From assembly GCF_050847355.1 (NCBI RefSeq), contig NZ_CP193755.1:3038001-3102000 (forward strand): 64,000 bases of DNA, in the 5' to 3' direction. The DNA is from Limimaricola sp027213785. GTDB lineage: Bacteria; Pseudomonadota; Alphaproteobacteria; Rhodobacterales; Rhodobacteraceae. The stretch's first letter is position 1, and each line of letters starts with the position of its first letter. Positions 20,917 to 28,411 of this stretch are shown one piece after another. The notes beneath the pieces are model-generated. The model did no database searches, was not told the origin of the DNA, and was given only the letters and a program-made list of their open reading frames with translations. Position numbers and translations under genes: made by a program.

Positions 20917-22101
20917 TCACAGCCCGTCCAAGGCGCGGGCGACATGGGCCTCCCAGCTGGGCGGGTCGAGACGAGGCGGGGTTGCGGAGATCGCGGTCTG
21001 CGCCCGGACCGCCCGTTCCCACTGGTAGCGATCGGTCGGGTCGCAGTAAACGGCGCGGTCCCCGAGCAATTCGCGGCAGATGGCAAGATCGCCACATATC
21101 ACCGGGCAGCCCAGTGCCAGCGCCTCCAGCGGCGGCAGCCCGTAACCCTCGGCCAGCGAGGGAAAGACCAGCGCCTGCGCCCGTTCCAGAAGCGCCGCGA
21201 TCGCGGCGTCCGACAGGCCCGGAAGCTCGGTCACGCCGGCCACGCCCCGGTCGAGCAGGGCGAAGACCTCGGCATTGTTCCAGCCGCGCGCCCCGCAGAT
21301 CAGCAACCGCGGCGCCTGCGGCCCCAGCCGTTCCCAGACGTCGAGCAGCAGCGCGTGATTCTTACGCGGCTCGATGGTGCCCAGCGCCACCATGAAGGGC
21401 GCTTCCAGATCGAGCCCCGGAGGCAGGGCCGTGGGGTCGGGCCGGGCCGGTGTGACGCCCAGCGGCGCCACGACGATCTCGGGCAGGCGACCGCGCCCTG
21501 CCAGACGCGCCGTCACCGGCGCGGCCGTGGTCCGGGCGGTGACGATGACCCGGTCGGCATGGCGCGCCACCACGTCGAGCTTCGCGGCAAAGCCCTCCGC
21601 CGTGCCGGGCCGCGCGGCCCAAGGCAGATCGAGCGGGATCGTGTCGTGCAGCAGCACCGCGATCCGCGCGCCCGCACCCCGCATCGCCCGCATCACCCGG
21701 TCGTCGAGATCTGCATGGCCGGTATTAAGATAGAGTGCACCGGGCGGCAGATGACGGCGTAGCATCCGTTCGAGCCCGGGCCGCGTGCTGCGGGCGATGG
21801 CATGGCGACGAACATGGCCCTGCGCCGCGCGCCGGGGGGGATCCAGCTTGCGAAACAGCGATGCCACGCGTCCCGCCGCGCCCCATTCATCGGTATCCGA
21901 CGCGGCCGCAAAGCGCGTCAGCCCGGCGCGATCGAGAAGCAGAAAACCGATCGGCGTACGCAGCAGTCCGAAGACCGGCCGCGTTTCGGCGAGGCAGGCA
22001 TCGAGCCAGGCCCGCTCGACCCGGTCGACGCCGGTCCTCGTCCGCCCGGCGCGGCTCGCGAGCCGCGTCAGGTCGAGAACCAGCGCCTTGGGCGCGCCCA
22101 T
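20917..22101 (-). CDS. Family 4-type (GT-B) glycosyltransferase
   Basis: A 394-residue retaining GT-B glycosyltransferase. The N-terminal acceptor domain begins MGAPKALVLDLTRLASR with GRTRTGVDRVERAWL. The C-terminal nucleotide-sugar domain has GTIEPRKNHALLLDVWERL, LLICGARGWNN and the E-x7-E region FPSLAEGYGLPPLEAL. It resembles the GT4 proteins that transfer mannose or glucose in capsule or exopolysaccharide pathways; exact specificity is unknown. The ATG at 22099-22101 is 27 bp after galU, on the same strand. UDP-glucose from GalU could supply its donor directly or after epimerisation. Confidence 0.87.
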   Translation of the reverse strand: MGAPKALVLDLTRLASRAGRTRTGVDRVERAWLDACLAETRPVFGLLRTPIGFLLLDRAGLTRFAAASDTDEWGAAGRVASLFRKLDPPRRAAQGHVRRHAIARSTRPGLERMLRRHLPPGALYLNTGHADLDDRVMRAMRGAGARIAVLLHDTIPLDLPWAARPGTAEGFAAKLDVVARHADRVIVTARTTAAPVTARLAGRGRLPEIVVAPLGVTPARPDPTALPPGLDLEAPFMVALGTIEPRKNHALLLDVWERLGPQAPRLLICGARGWNNAEVFALLDRGVAGVTELPGLSDAAIAALLERAQALVFPSLAEGYGLPPLEALALGCPVICGDLAICRELLGDRAVYCDPTDRYQWERAVRAQTAISATPPRLDPPSWEAHVARALDGL

Positions 22102-22128
22102 GCGGCCGGGTATCCGCCTGCGGGGCGA

Positions 22129-23022
22129 TTACTGCGCGGCGTTGCGCAGCCCCATGACCTCGTTGAGATACTGGCCGAACTCGTCGCGCAGTTCCTCGCG
22201 GGCGAGGCCGAAAGCCACGGTCGCCTGCAGGAAGCCCGCCTTCGAGCCGCAATCGTAGCGCTCGCCGGCGAAACGGTAGCCATAGACGCCGCGCGGCCCG
22301 TCGATCTCCTTGGCGATCGCATCGGTGAGCTGGATCTCGCCGCCCGCGCCCTTCTCGCCGGAATCGAGATGGTGCATCACCTCGGGCGACAGGATGTAGC
22401 GGCCGATCACCGCGAGGTTCGAAGGCGCGTCGGCGGGCTTGGGCTTTTCGACCATGCCGCGTACCTTCATCGAATTGCTCTCGCCCGGCTCGACGTCGAG
22501 CACGCCGTAGGAGGATGTGCGCTCGTTCGGCACCTCCATCGCGGCCACCATGCAGCCGCCGGTTTCGCGATGCGCCTCGACCATCTGCTGCAGGCAGGGC
22601 TTGTCGGCCGCGATCACGTCGTCGGGCAGAATCACCGCGAAGGGCGCGTCGCCGATCAGGTGACGGGCGCACCAGACGGCGTGGCCGAGGCCCAGCGCCT
22701 GATGCTGGCGGATATAGGCGATGGCGCCCGACGGCATGTAGGTCGATTTCAGCACGTCGAGCAGCTGCTGCTTGCCATCCTCGGCAAGACGCGCTTCCAG
22801 TTCGGGGGAATGGTCGAAGTAGTCCTCGAGCGCCGATTTTCCACGCGCGGTGACGAAGATGAACTCCTCGATCCCGGCGGCGCGGGCCTCGTCGATCGCG
22901 TATTGGATCAACGGCTTGTCGACGAGGGTCATGATTTCCTTGGGCACCGATTTGGTGGCCGGAAGGAAACGTGTTCCAAGTCCTGCAACGGGGAAGACGG
23001 CCTTGGTCACGCGTTGTGTCAT
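22129..23022 (-). CDS. galU: UTP-glucose-1-phosphate uridylyltransferase
   Basis: GalU makes UDP-glucose, a precursor of UDP-galactose, UDP-glucuronate and many surface glycans. The 297-residue protein has the nucleotidyltransferase signature FPVAGLGTRFLPATKSVPKE near the N-terminus. VTARGKSALEDYFD, ILPDDVIAADKPCL and FAGERYDCGSKAGFLQA are further hallmarks. I chose MTQRVTKAVFP at 23022; the in-frame ATG at 23094 would add 24 residues not seen in the family. A convergent pair of GATGTG/CACATC half-sites lies 60-75 bp upstream. It leads a five-gene minus-strand run ending with the sulfotransferase. Confidence 0.96.
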   Translation of the reverse strand: MTQRVTKAVFPVAGLGTRFLPATKSVPKEIMTLVDKPLIQYAIDEARAAGIEEFIFVTARGKSALEDYFDHSPELEARLAEDGKQQLLDVLKSTYMPSGAIAYIRQHQALGLGHAVWCARHLIGDAPFAVILPDDVIAADKPCLQQMVEAHRETGGCMVAAMEVPNERTSSYGVLDVEPGESNSMKVRGMVEKPKPADAPSNLAVIGRYILSPEVMHHLDSGEKGAGGEIQLTDAIAKEIDGPRGVYGYRFAGERYDCGSKAGFLQATVAFGLAREELRDEFGQYLNEVMGLRNAAQ

Positions 23023-23081
23023 CTGTCTAGGTCCTTTGGGTCGCCACTCCGAAAAAGCGGAGGCGTAGAAAACGAAATCAC

Positions 23082-23097
23082 GATGTGCTGTCACATC
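23082..23097. promoter_or_regulatory. Possible operator upstream of galU
   Basis: Exact inverted repeat GATGTG (23082-23087)-CTGT-CACATC (23092-23097). The TGTG...CACA core is of the kind bound by dimeric regulators such as CRP/FNR or MarR types, though the spacing is shorter than a classical CRP site. It sits 60 bp before the galU start and 44 bp after the GT2 gene; no clear -35/-10 pair was found here. Confidence 0.4.
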
Positions 23098-23140
23098 TGT
23101 CTATCACAGAACACGCGATTACAATGACGGTTTCATCGCA

Positions 23141-24385
23141 TCAGACCGCACCACAGGCGGCGGGGTCGCGCAGCACTCTCTGGCGCGCCTCCTCGAAGGC
23201 CGCGCGCTCGGCGAAACGCCAGTAGCGGAAGGCCGGGTCACCCGGCAGCGACGGTCCGAACAGCCCACCCGACTGGACCCAGACGCCGCGTGGATCGAAG
23301 CGCAGCCGGTGGCGCCGGGCATCGGGCCACAGCACCAGCAGCGTCACCACGTGTCCGCGCGCCGCGAGCGTCGCGGCCTCGGCCATCTGCGCCCGCGCGG
23401 TAAAGGGCCGGGCCGACAGCCACACGCTGGGCATATCGGGCATGTCGTCGTGCAGTGGCGCGAAGGGCGGCGGCGGCTCGTCGAGCGGCGACAGCCGCCT
23501 CAACTCCCGCAGCCTTCCCTCGGAGACGCCGGCATCGAAGCCGGCCATCAGCGGCCCGACATCGCTCGGTGCGATCCGGCCCCATTGCATGTGGTGCAAG
23601 AGCCTGCGCCGCTGCGCCGCGCGCTCGGCCTCGATCCGGGCGTTGCCGTCGAGCCGGGCGCCGTGGCGCCGCAGGAACACCGCCAGGCTGGCGCCGATCT
23701 CGGACAGGTCGCGCGGCACCCTGTCATGGCGGCGGCGCGGGCTCTCGAGATAGCCGTGATGGACCTGCGCCCCCGGCACCACGGCGGTACGCGCGCCCAG
23801 CGCCGCGAGGCGCAGATTGAGGTCGGTCTCGTCGAGATAGAACCGGTAGGCCGGATCGAAGCCACCCATCGCGGCGAGCACCGAGCGGCGCAGCGCCATG
23901 TTGGTGCCCTCGGTCTTGATGCCGCGCCCGAGCCGGCCGCGCAGCACCATGGTCTCGTCCCTTTCCATGACGAGGTCGCGGCAGCTGCCATCGGCGAAGG
24001 CCGCCCGCGCCCGCCATTGCCAGCCCAGATGGCCCGGGCCGCGCACGAAGCCGCCCGCCGCCGCCACCGTCTCGTCCGCGAATGGCGCGGTGAGCGCGGC
24101 GAGCCAGCCCGGCTCGGGCAGCGCGTCATCGTCGAGAAAGGCCACCACCTCGCCCGCCGCCGCCTCGATGCCGATGTTGCGCGCGAGGCTGATATTGGCC
24201 TCGTCGCAACGCCGCACCCGGATGCGGTCGCCCCATGGCGCCAGCGTGGCCTCGCCCTCGGCATCGGTGACGACGATCACCTCATAGGCGGGGTGACGGT
24301 TCTGCGCCAAGGCGGTGAGGCACAGCCGCAGCGCCGATGCGCGGCCGCGGCTGGCGATGACGACGCTGACGCGCCCCGGCGTCAC
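23141..24385 (-). CDS. Family 2 glycosyltransferase
   Basis: A 414-residue GT-A glycosyltransferase. The N-terminal domain has VSVVIASRGRASALRLCL, the metal-binding AFLDDDALPEPGWL and FYLDETDLNLRLAALGA, where the E-T-D supplies the likely catalytic base. About 160 C-terminal residues have no recognised motif. The start ATG at 24385 overlaps the kdsB stop by 4 bp, so it is translated with kdsB and cysQ. Placement behind the CMP-Kdo synthetase suggests a sugar transferred during LPS core, Kdo-containing capsule or related glycan synthesis. The precise sugar is not known. Confidence 0.87.
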   Translation of the reverse strand: MTPGRVSVVIASRGRASALRLCLTALAQNRHPAYEVIVVTDAEGEATLAPWGDRIRVRRCDEANISLARNIGIEAAAGEVVAFLDDDALPEPGWLAALTAPFADETVAAAGGFVRGPGHLGWQWRARAAFADGSCRDLVMERDETMVLRGRLGRGIKTEGTNMALRRSVLAAMGGFDPAYRFYLDETDLNLRLAALGARTAVVPGAQVHHGYLESPRRRHDRVPRDLSEIGASLAVFLRRHGARLDGNARIEAERAAQRRRLLHHMQWGRIAPSDVGPLMAGFDAGVSEGRLRELRRLSPLDEPPPPFAPLHDDMPDMPSVWLSARPFTARAQMAEAATLAARGHVVTLLVLWPDARRHRLRFDPRGVWVQSGGLFGPSLPGDPAFRYWRFAERAAFEEARQRVLRDPAACGAV

Positions 24386-25185
24386 GCCACCCGCATCTCG
24401 GCGAGCATCGCCTCGATCCGCGGCACGTCCTGCGGGTTGTTCAGCTCCCAGAACTGCCGTCCCCGCGCCTCGACCTCGACGCAGAGGATCGGCACCCGAC
24501 GCTCGAGAAAGCGCAGCTGCTCCAGCCCCTCGAGCGTCTCCAGCGGCCCCTGCGGCCAGCGGCCATAGGCGGCGAGCGCCGAGGGGCGGTAGGCATAGAC
24601 GCCGACATGGTGGAACACCGGCGTCGCCTCGTCGGCGGCGTAATCGTCGCGGCCCGTGTAGGGGATGACTTCCTTTGAGAAGTAGAGCGCGGTGTTGTCG
24701 GCACCGAAGACCGCGGTGGTGCCGCCGACCCGGCCGGCGCGGCGATCCTCGCGGAATCCCCGCAGCGCCGCCGCGTCGGCCCGCAGCACCGGCGTGGCCA
24801 CCTCGGCCACCGGGTGGTCGCGCAGATCCTCGATCAGCCGCTCCACGAACCAGGGCGGCGTCAGCGGCGCGTCGCCCTGCAGGTTCACGACGATCTCGAA
24901 GCCACCGCCCAGCACGTCGAACGCCTCGGCGCAGCGCTCGGTGCCGTTGCGGCAGGCTTCCGAGGTCATCACCACCTCGGCGCCGAAGCCCTCCGCATGG
25001 TCGCGGATTCGCTCGTCATCTGTGGCGACGACGATACGCGGATCGCCAGACACCTGCCGCGCCGCCTCCCAGGAGCGGCGAACGAGGCTGCGCGCCTCGC
25101 CGGTGGCGCCCCTGAGTTCGACCAGCGGCTTGCCGGGATAACGGGTCGAGGCATAGCGCGCGGGGATGACGATCAACACGGACAT
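24382..25185 (-). CDS. kdsB: 3-deoxy-manno-octulosonate cytidylyltransferase
   Basis: KdsB activates Kdo with CTP to give CMP-Kdo for attachment to lipid A or to Kdo-linked capsules. The 267-residue protein starts MSVLIVIPARYASTRYPGKP, the CTP-binding signature of the family. It continues with VVATDDERI, NGTERCAEAF and VVNLQGDAPLTPP. The divergence of the last motif and the family's slightly longer form here (267 versus about 250) allow a capsule-type KpsU homologue, but the reaction is the same. The start at 25185 shares one base with the cysQ stop (TGATG). kdsD at 12.6 kb provides the first step of the same pathway. Confidence 0.92.
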   Translation of the reverse strand: MSVLIVIPARYASTRYPGKPLVELRGATGEARSLVRRSWEAARQVSGDPRIVVATDDERIRDHAEGFGAEVVMTSEACRNGTERCAEAFDVLGGGFEIVVNLQGDAPLTPPWFVERLIEDLRDHPVAEVATPVLRADAAALRGFREDRRAGRVGGTTAVFGADNTALYFSKEVIPYTGRDDYAADEATPVFHHVGVYAYRPSALAAYGRWPQGPLETLEGLEQLRFLERRVPILCVEVEARGRQFWELNNPQDVPRIEAMLAEMRVA

Positions 25186-25979
25186 CAGGGTTTCGCCAGC
25201 TCCACGCCCGGCGCATGGGCGATGAAGAACGGGTTCTCGAAGCCCGGCTTGCCATAGCCCAGCGGGGTGTGATCGTCGAAACGGACCACCCGGCCGCCCG
25301 CGCCCGCCAGCACCGCGTGACCGGCGGCCGTGTCCCATTCCATGGTGCGGCCGAGCCGCGGGTAGAGATCGGCCTCGCCGGTCGCCACGAGGCAGAACTT
25401 GAGCGAGGATCCCGCGCTCTTCATGTCCGCGACCTTGTACTTGTTGATATAGTCGTCGGTGGCGGCGTCGCGGTGGCTCTTGGAGGCGACGACGCGCAGC
25501 GCGGTCTCGGGCACCGAGACCGAGATCGGCGTCGTGGCGCCAGCGGTCCGGGCGTCGAACGGGCCCTGCTCCTCGACCGAGACGCCGGAGGCATCGGTGT
25601 AGAACAGGCGCTGCTTGGCGGGGGCGTAGACGACGCCGCGGGTGGGCTGGCCGTCCTCGACCAGGGCGATGTTGACGGTGAAATCGCCGCGGCGCTGCAC
25701 GAATTCCTTGGTGCCGTCGAGCGGATCGACGATCAGGAAGGTCGAGACGGACTGGCCATGGCTGTCGGCCTGCTCCTCGGTGACCAGGGGCAGGTCGGGA
25801 AAGGCCTCGCGCAGACCGGCCGAGATCAGCGCGTCGGCGGCCTCGTCGGCGGCGGTGACGGGGCTGTCGTCGCCCTTGGCGCGGACGTCGAAATCGGGGC
25901 CGTCATAGATCTCCATGATCTTCTCGCCCGCCTCGATGGCCAGGGTGCGCATCACCTGCATCAGCCGTTCGAAATCCAT
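25185..25979 (-). CDS. cysQ: 3'(2'),5'-bisphosphate nucleotidase CysQ
   Basis: CysQ is a magnesium-dependent, lithium-sensitive phosphatase that hydrolyses PAP (and PAPS), preventing product inhibition of sulfate assimilation and sulfotransferases. The 264-residue protein has the inositol-monophosphatase fold motifs VTEEQADSHG, IVDPLDGTKEFVQRRGDF and MEWDTAAGHAVLAGAGG. The ATG at 25977-25979 follows AAAGGGACG; an upstream in-frame start at 26021 has no site. It leads the cysQ-kdsB-GT2 operon. The two-domain sulfotransferase nearby gives a plain reason for a PAP phosphatase within a glycan operon. Confidence 0.95.
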   Translation of the reverse strand: MDFERLMQVMRTLAIEAGEKIMEIYDGPDFDVRAKGDDSPVTAADEAADALISAGLREAFPDLPLVTEEQADSHGQSVSTFLIVDPLDGTKEFVQRRGDFTVNIALVEDGQPTRGVVYAPAKQRLFYTDASGVSVEEQGPFDARTAGATTPISVSVPETALRVVASKSHRDAATDDYINKYKVADMKSAGSSLKFCLVATGEADLYPRLGRTMEWDTAAGHAVLAGAGGRVVRFDDHTPLGYGKPGFENPFFIAHAPGVELAKP

Positions 25980-26036
25980 GCAATCGTCCCTTTCAACAAT
26001 GTGGCGCCCCGAAATCGTCATCCGCTTCGTGCAAAG

Positions 26037-26064
26037 TTGATAGGCGGAGCGATATCCTTATGAT
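26037..26064 (+). promoter_or_regulatory. Promoter of the ABC-2 permease gene
   Basis: TTGATA (26037-26042), 16-bp spacer, TATGAT (26059-26064). A start near 26071 would give a 56-nt leader to the ATG at 26127. The -35 lies about 58 bp upstream of the divergent cysQ start. Confidence 0.6.
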
Positions 26065-26126
26065 GTCCTGCCTGAGGATCGGCAAGAAATTCGTCGCCGG
26101 CCCCGCCGGCCGCCAAGCGAGGTCAG

Positions 26127-26948
26127 ATGTTCGAAAGCGAGCGCCCCCGTGGCACCGGCAGACGCGCCGCCGGACTGGCCGAGCTGATCTATCACTCCAC
26201 GGTGCGCGAGGTGCGCCGGAGCCACCGCAACGCGCTGGCCGGGCTGTTGTTGAACATCGCGCAGGCGGTGATCTTCGTGCTCGCCTTCTACCTGATGTTC
26301 ACCCTGATCGGCGCGCGCGGCGCCGGGCTCAGGGGCGATTTCCTGCTCTACCTGATGTCGGGGATCTTCCTGTTCCTGACTCATACCAAGGCGGTGACGG
26401 CCGTGGTCAAGGCCGACGGCCCGGCCTCGTCGATGATGAAGCACGCGCCGCTCAACACCGCCGTGACCATCTCCGCGGCGGCCTTGGGCGCGCTCTACAT
26501 CCAGCTGCTGTCGCTCCTGGTGATCCTGTTCTTCTACCACGTGCTGGTGACGCCGGTGGAGATCGACGACCCCGTCGGCGCGATGGGCATGCTGCTGGTC
26601 GCGTGGTTCTCGGGCGTCGGCGTCGGGATGATCTTCATGGCGATCAAGCCCTGGCTGCCGGAATTCACCCAGATCGGCGTCTCGGTCTATGCCCGCACCA
26701 ACATGATCGCCTCGGGCAAGATGTTTGTCGCCAACACGCTGCCCGGTTACCTGCTGCCGGTGTTCGACTGGAACCCGCTGTTCCACGCGATCGATCAGGC
26801 GCGCGGCCATGTCTTTCTCAACTACACGCCGCATTTCACCTCGGCTCTCTACCCGCTCTGGGTCGGGCTGGCGCTGGTGGCGATCGGCATGATGGCCGAG
26901 TTCTTCACCCGCAAGCGCGCCTCCGCGAGTTGGAGCGCCGGACGATGA
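26127..26948 (+). CDS. ABC-2 type transporter permease, without an adjacent ATPase
   Basis: A 273-residue integral membrane protein with about six hydrophobic segments. Segments such as GLLLNIAQAVIFVLAFYLMF, TISAAALGALYIQLLSLL and LYPLWVGLALVAIGMMAEFF, plus a basic cytoplasmic N-terminus (STVREVRRSHRN), resemble polysaccharide/polyol-phosphate export permeases (KpsM/Wzm type). The usual ATPase partner is not next to it, so either it is elsewhere or the protein works alone. A GAGGT ribosome-binding site and a good promoter support the ATG at 26127. The stop overlaps the start of an exported SH3 protein (ATGA). Proximity to Kdo and glycan genes supports a glycan export role, which remains an inference. 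Confidence 0.78.
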   Translation: MFESERPRGTGRRAAGLAELIYHSTVREVRRSHRNALAGLLLNIAQAVIFVLAFYLMFTLIGARGAGLRGDFLLYLMSGIFLFLTHTKAVTAVVKADGPASSMMKHAPLNTAVTISAAALGALYIQLLSLLVILFFYHVLVTPVEIDDPVGAMGMLLVAWFSGVGVGMIFMAIKPWLPEFTQIGVSVYARTNMIASGKMFVANTLPGYLLPVFDWNPLFHAIDQARGHVFLNYTPHFTSALYPLWVGLALVAIGMMAEFFTRKRASASWSAGR

Positions 26949-27547
26949 GGTGGCTGGCGCTGCTTTTCGGGCTCTGGGCCGCGCCCGTCTCGGCCACGGT
27001 CGATGCCTGGCCGGCGCTGTTCGACGTGGCGCGTGTCGCGGCGGATGACGCGCTCAACATCCGCTCGGGCCCCGGCGCCGGCCACGAGGTGATCGGCAGG
27101 CTCGCCCATGACACGCGCGGCGTCGAGGTGATCGAGATGTCGCGCGACGGGCGTTGGGGCCGGGTCAATGCCAGGGAGGGCACCGGCTGGGTGGCGCTGT
27201 CCTTCCTCGACCGTCGCCCTGGGCAATGGGACGGGGCAATCCCGCCCCTCGCCGCCTGCTTCGGGACCGAGCCGTTCTGGCGTCTCGAGACCGGTGCGAC
27301 ATGGCGCATGGATACGCCCGAGGAGGTGATCTTCGACGCGCCCGCCCCCGACCTCGTGGGCAGCGCCGCCCATCGCGGCCGTTTTGCCGGGGCGGTGACG
27401 GCGGGCGGGGCGATCTGGACCCTGTCGGTGCTGAACCAGCCATGCTCAGACGGCATGTCCTCGCGCCGCTACGGCTTCGAGGCGATGCTGATCGGCGCGG
27501 CGCCCGAGACCAGCCTCCGCACCGGCTGCTGTTCGCTCGCCCCCTGA
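26945..27547 (+). CDS. Exported SH3-domain protein
   Basis: A 200-residue exported protein. MRWLALLFGLWAAPVSA is a signal peptide. Residues about 30-90 form a bacterial SH3 domain (ALNIRSGPGAGHEVIGRL, GRWGRVNAREGTGWVALSFL), a fold that usually binds peptidoglycan or peptides in the envelope. The rest (CFGTEPFWRLETG, NQPCSDGMSSRRYGFEAML) resembles the META/COG3650-like segments found beside SH3 domains in Rhodobacteraceae. The cysteine pairs suggest periplasmic disulfides. The ATG overlaps the permease stop (ATGA), so the two are co-translated. No enzymatic function can be assigned. Confidence 0.82.
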   Translation: MRWLALLFGLWAAPVSATVDAWPALFDVARVAADDALNIRSGPGAGHEVIGRLAHDTRGVEVIEMSRDGRWGRVNAREGTGWVALSFLDRRPGQWDGAIPPLAACFGTEPFWRLETGATWRMDTPEEVIFDAPAPDLVGSAAHRGRFAGAVTAGGAIWTLSVLNQPCSDGMSSRRYGFEAMLIGAAPETSLRTGCCSLAP

Positions 27548-27559
27548 GCCTTTCGCGCC

Positions 27560-27602
27560 AAAAGCCTTCCAAGGCTTTTGCAAAAACTCTTGCAAGAGTT
27601 TT
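27560..27602. terminator. Bidirectional terminator of two adjacent palindromes
   Basis: Two perfect inverted repeats stand back to back between convergent genes. AAAAGCCTT (27560-27568)-CC-AAGGCTTTT (27571-27579) is followed by a 20-bp perfect palindrome at 27583-27602 centred on TTGCAA. A- and T-rich edges on both sides would give U-tracts in either direction. The alkB stop codon begins 2 bp after it. I believe such paired elements recur between convergent genes in this bacterial family, but only one copy is in this window. Confidence 0.7.
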
Positions 27603-27603
27603 G

Positions 27604-28212
27604 CTACCGCACCACCCGCAGCGTGACATTGATCCGGCCGCCGCCCGGGATCAGCGTCGAGGACCCCGCCCGGACCCGGTCGATGCCGTGATGCACCAGC
27701 CGCGCTGCGCCGCCCATCACCGCCACATCGCCCGAACGCAACCAGATCGAGGCGGTCGAGCCGCCCCGCTCGACCGATCCCACCCGGAACAGCGCCTCGT
27801 CGCCGAGGCTGATCGACACCACCGGGTAGGAGAAATCCCCCTCGTCGCGATCCTGATGCATGCCCATCTTCGCCCCTTCACGGTAAAGATTGACCAAGCA
27901 GCTGTCGGGATCGACCGCGACCCCGGCGACCGCACGCCAGACGCCGAGCACGCTGTCGGGGATCGGCGGCCAGGGCATGCCGGTCTCGGGATGCACCGGC
28001 GCGTAGCGATAGCCGCGCCGGTCCGCGACCCAGCCCAGCCGGCCGGCGGAGGTCATCTGCACGCTCATCGGGCCGCGCCGGGTCACCGGGCGCATCACCG
28101 GGGCGGCGCGCGCCACTTCGCGCAGCTCCGCCAGCATCGCGACCTGCGCATCCGCATCGATGAAGCCAGGCAGCACCTTCACGCCGCGCAGCTCGATCTC
28201 CTCGCCCCTCAT
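27604..28212 (-). CDS. alkB: AlkB-type DNA repair dioxygenase
   Basis: AlkB is an Fe(II)/2-oxoglutarate-dependent dioxygenase that removes 1-methyladenine and 3-methylcytosine by oxidation. The 202-residue protein has iron ligands His119 and Asp121 in GMHQDRDEGDFSYP and the third His in RLVHHGID (about 174-175). The 2-oxoglutarate-binding Arg193/Arg199 lie in GGRINVTLRVVR at the C-terminus. NLYREGAKMGMHQD is the typical substrate-lid region. I chose the ATG at 28210-28212 (MRGEEIEL) because of GGGAG 5-9 bp upstream; ATGs at 28248 and 28227 are alternatives. It is divergent from dnaK. Confidence 0.93.
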   Translation of the reverse strand: MRGEEIELRGVKVLPGFIDADAQVAMLAELREVARAAPVMRPVTRRGPMSVQMTSAGRLGWVADRRGYRYAPVHPETGMPWPPIPDSVLGVWRAVAGVAVDPDSCLVNLYREGAKMGMHQDRDEGDFSYPVVSISLGDEALFRVGSVERGGSTASIWLRSGDVAVMGGAARLVHHGIDRVRAGSSTLIPGGGRINVTLRVVR

Positions 28213-28275
28213 CCGCTCTCCCGCCATCCGGTTCCGGCCATACGGCAAAATGGCGCGTCTCGGCCAATGCTGCCA

Positions 28276-28306
28276 GTTGCAGCCCGAAAATGCCCTCCCT
28301 ATATAG
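28276..28306 (+). promoter_or_regulatory. Heat-shock (RpoH-like) promoter of dnaK
   Basis: GTTGCAG (28276-28282) is followed after 16 bp by CTATAT inside CCCTATATAG (28297-28306). The -10 closely matches the alphaproteobacterial RpoH consensus (C-Y-TATNT), and the -35 matches TTG. It could also serve sigma-70. The predicted leader to dnaK is about 100 nt. No CIRCE element is seen, as expected where RpoH rather than HrcA controls dnaK. Confidence 0.65.
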
Positions 28307-28411
28307 CCCAGTGATCCGCGACGGGCCCGTCCCGCCGCAAAATTCCTGTCCGGGGCAGATGCCTCAACGGGTCCGCACCGGAAAACCGCCTAGAGCTAGA
28401 GGGTTTTGAAC

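Noticed and set aside
26060..26944. Extension of the SH3 protein across the permease gene
   Set aside because: The frame is open but does not resemble protein until the ATG at 26945, where the signal peptide starts; the permease in another frame is clearly real.
27560..27602. CRISPR-like or IS terminal repeats
   Set aside because: Only two adjacent hairpins with no spacers, direct repeats or transposase; a terminator is the simpler reading.
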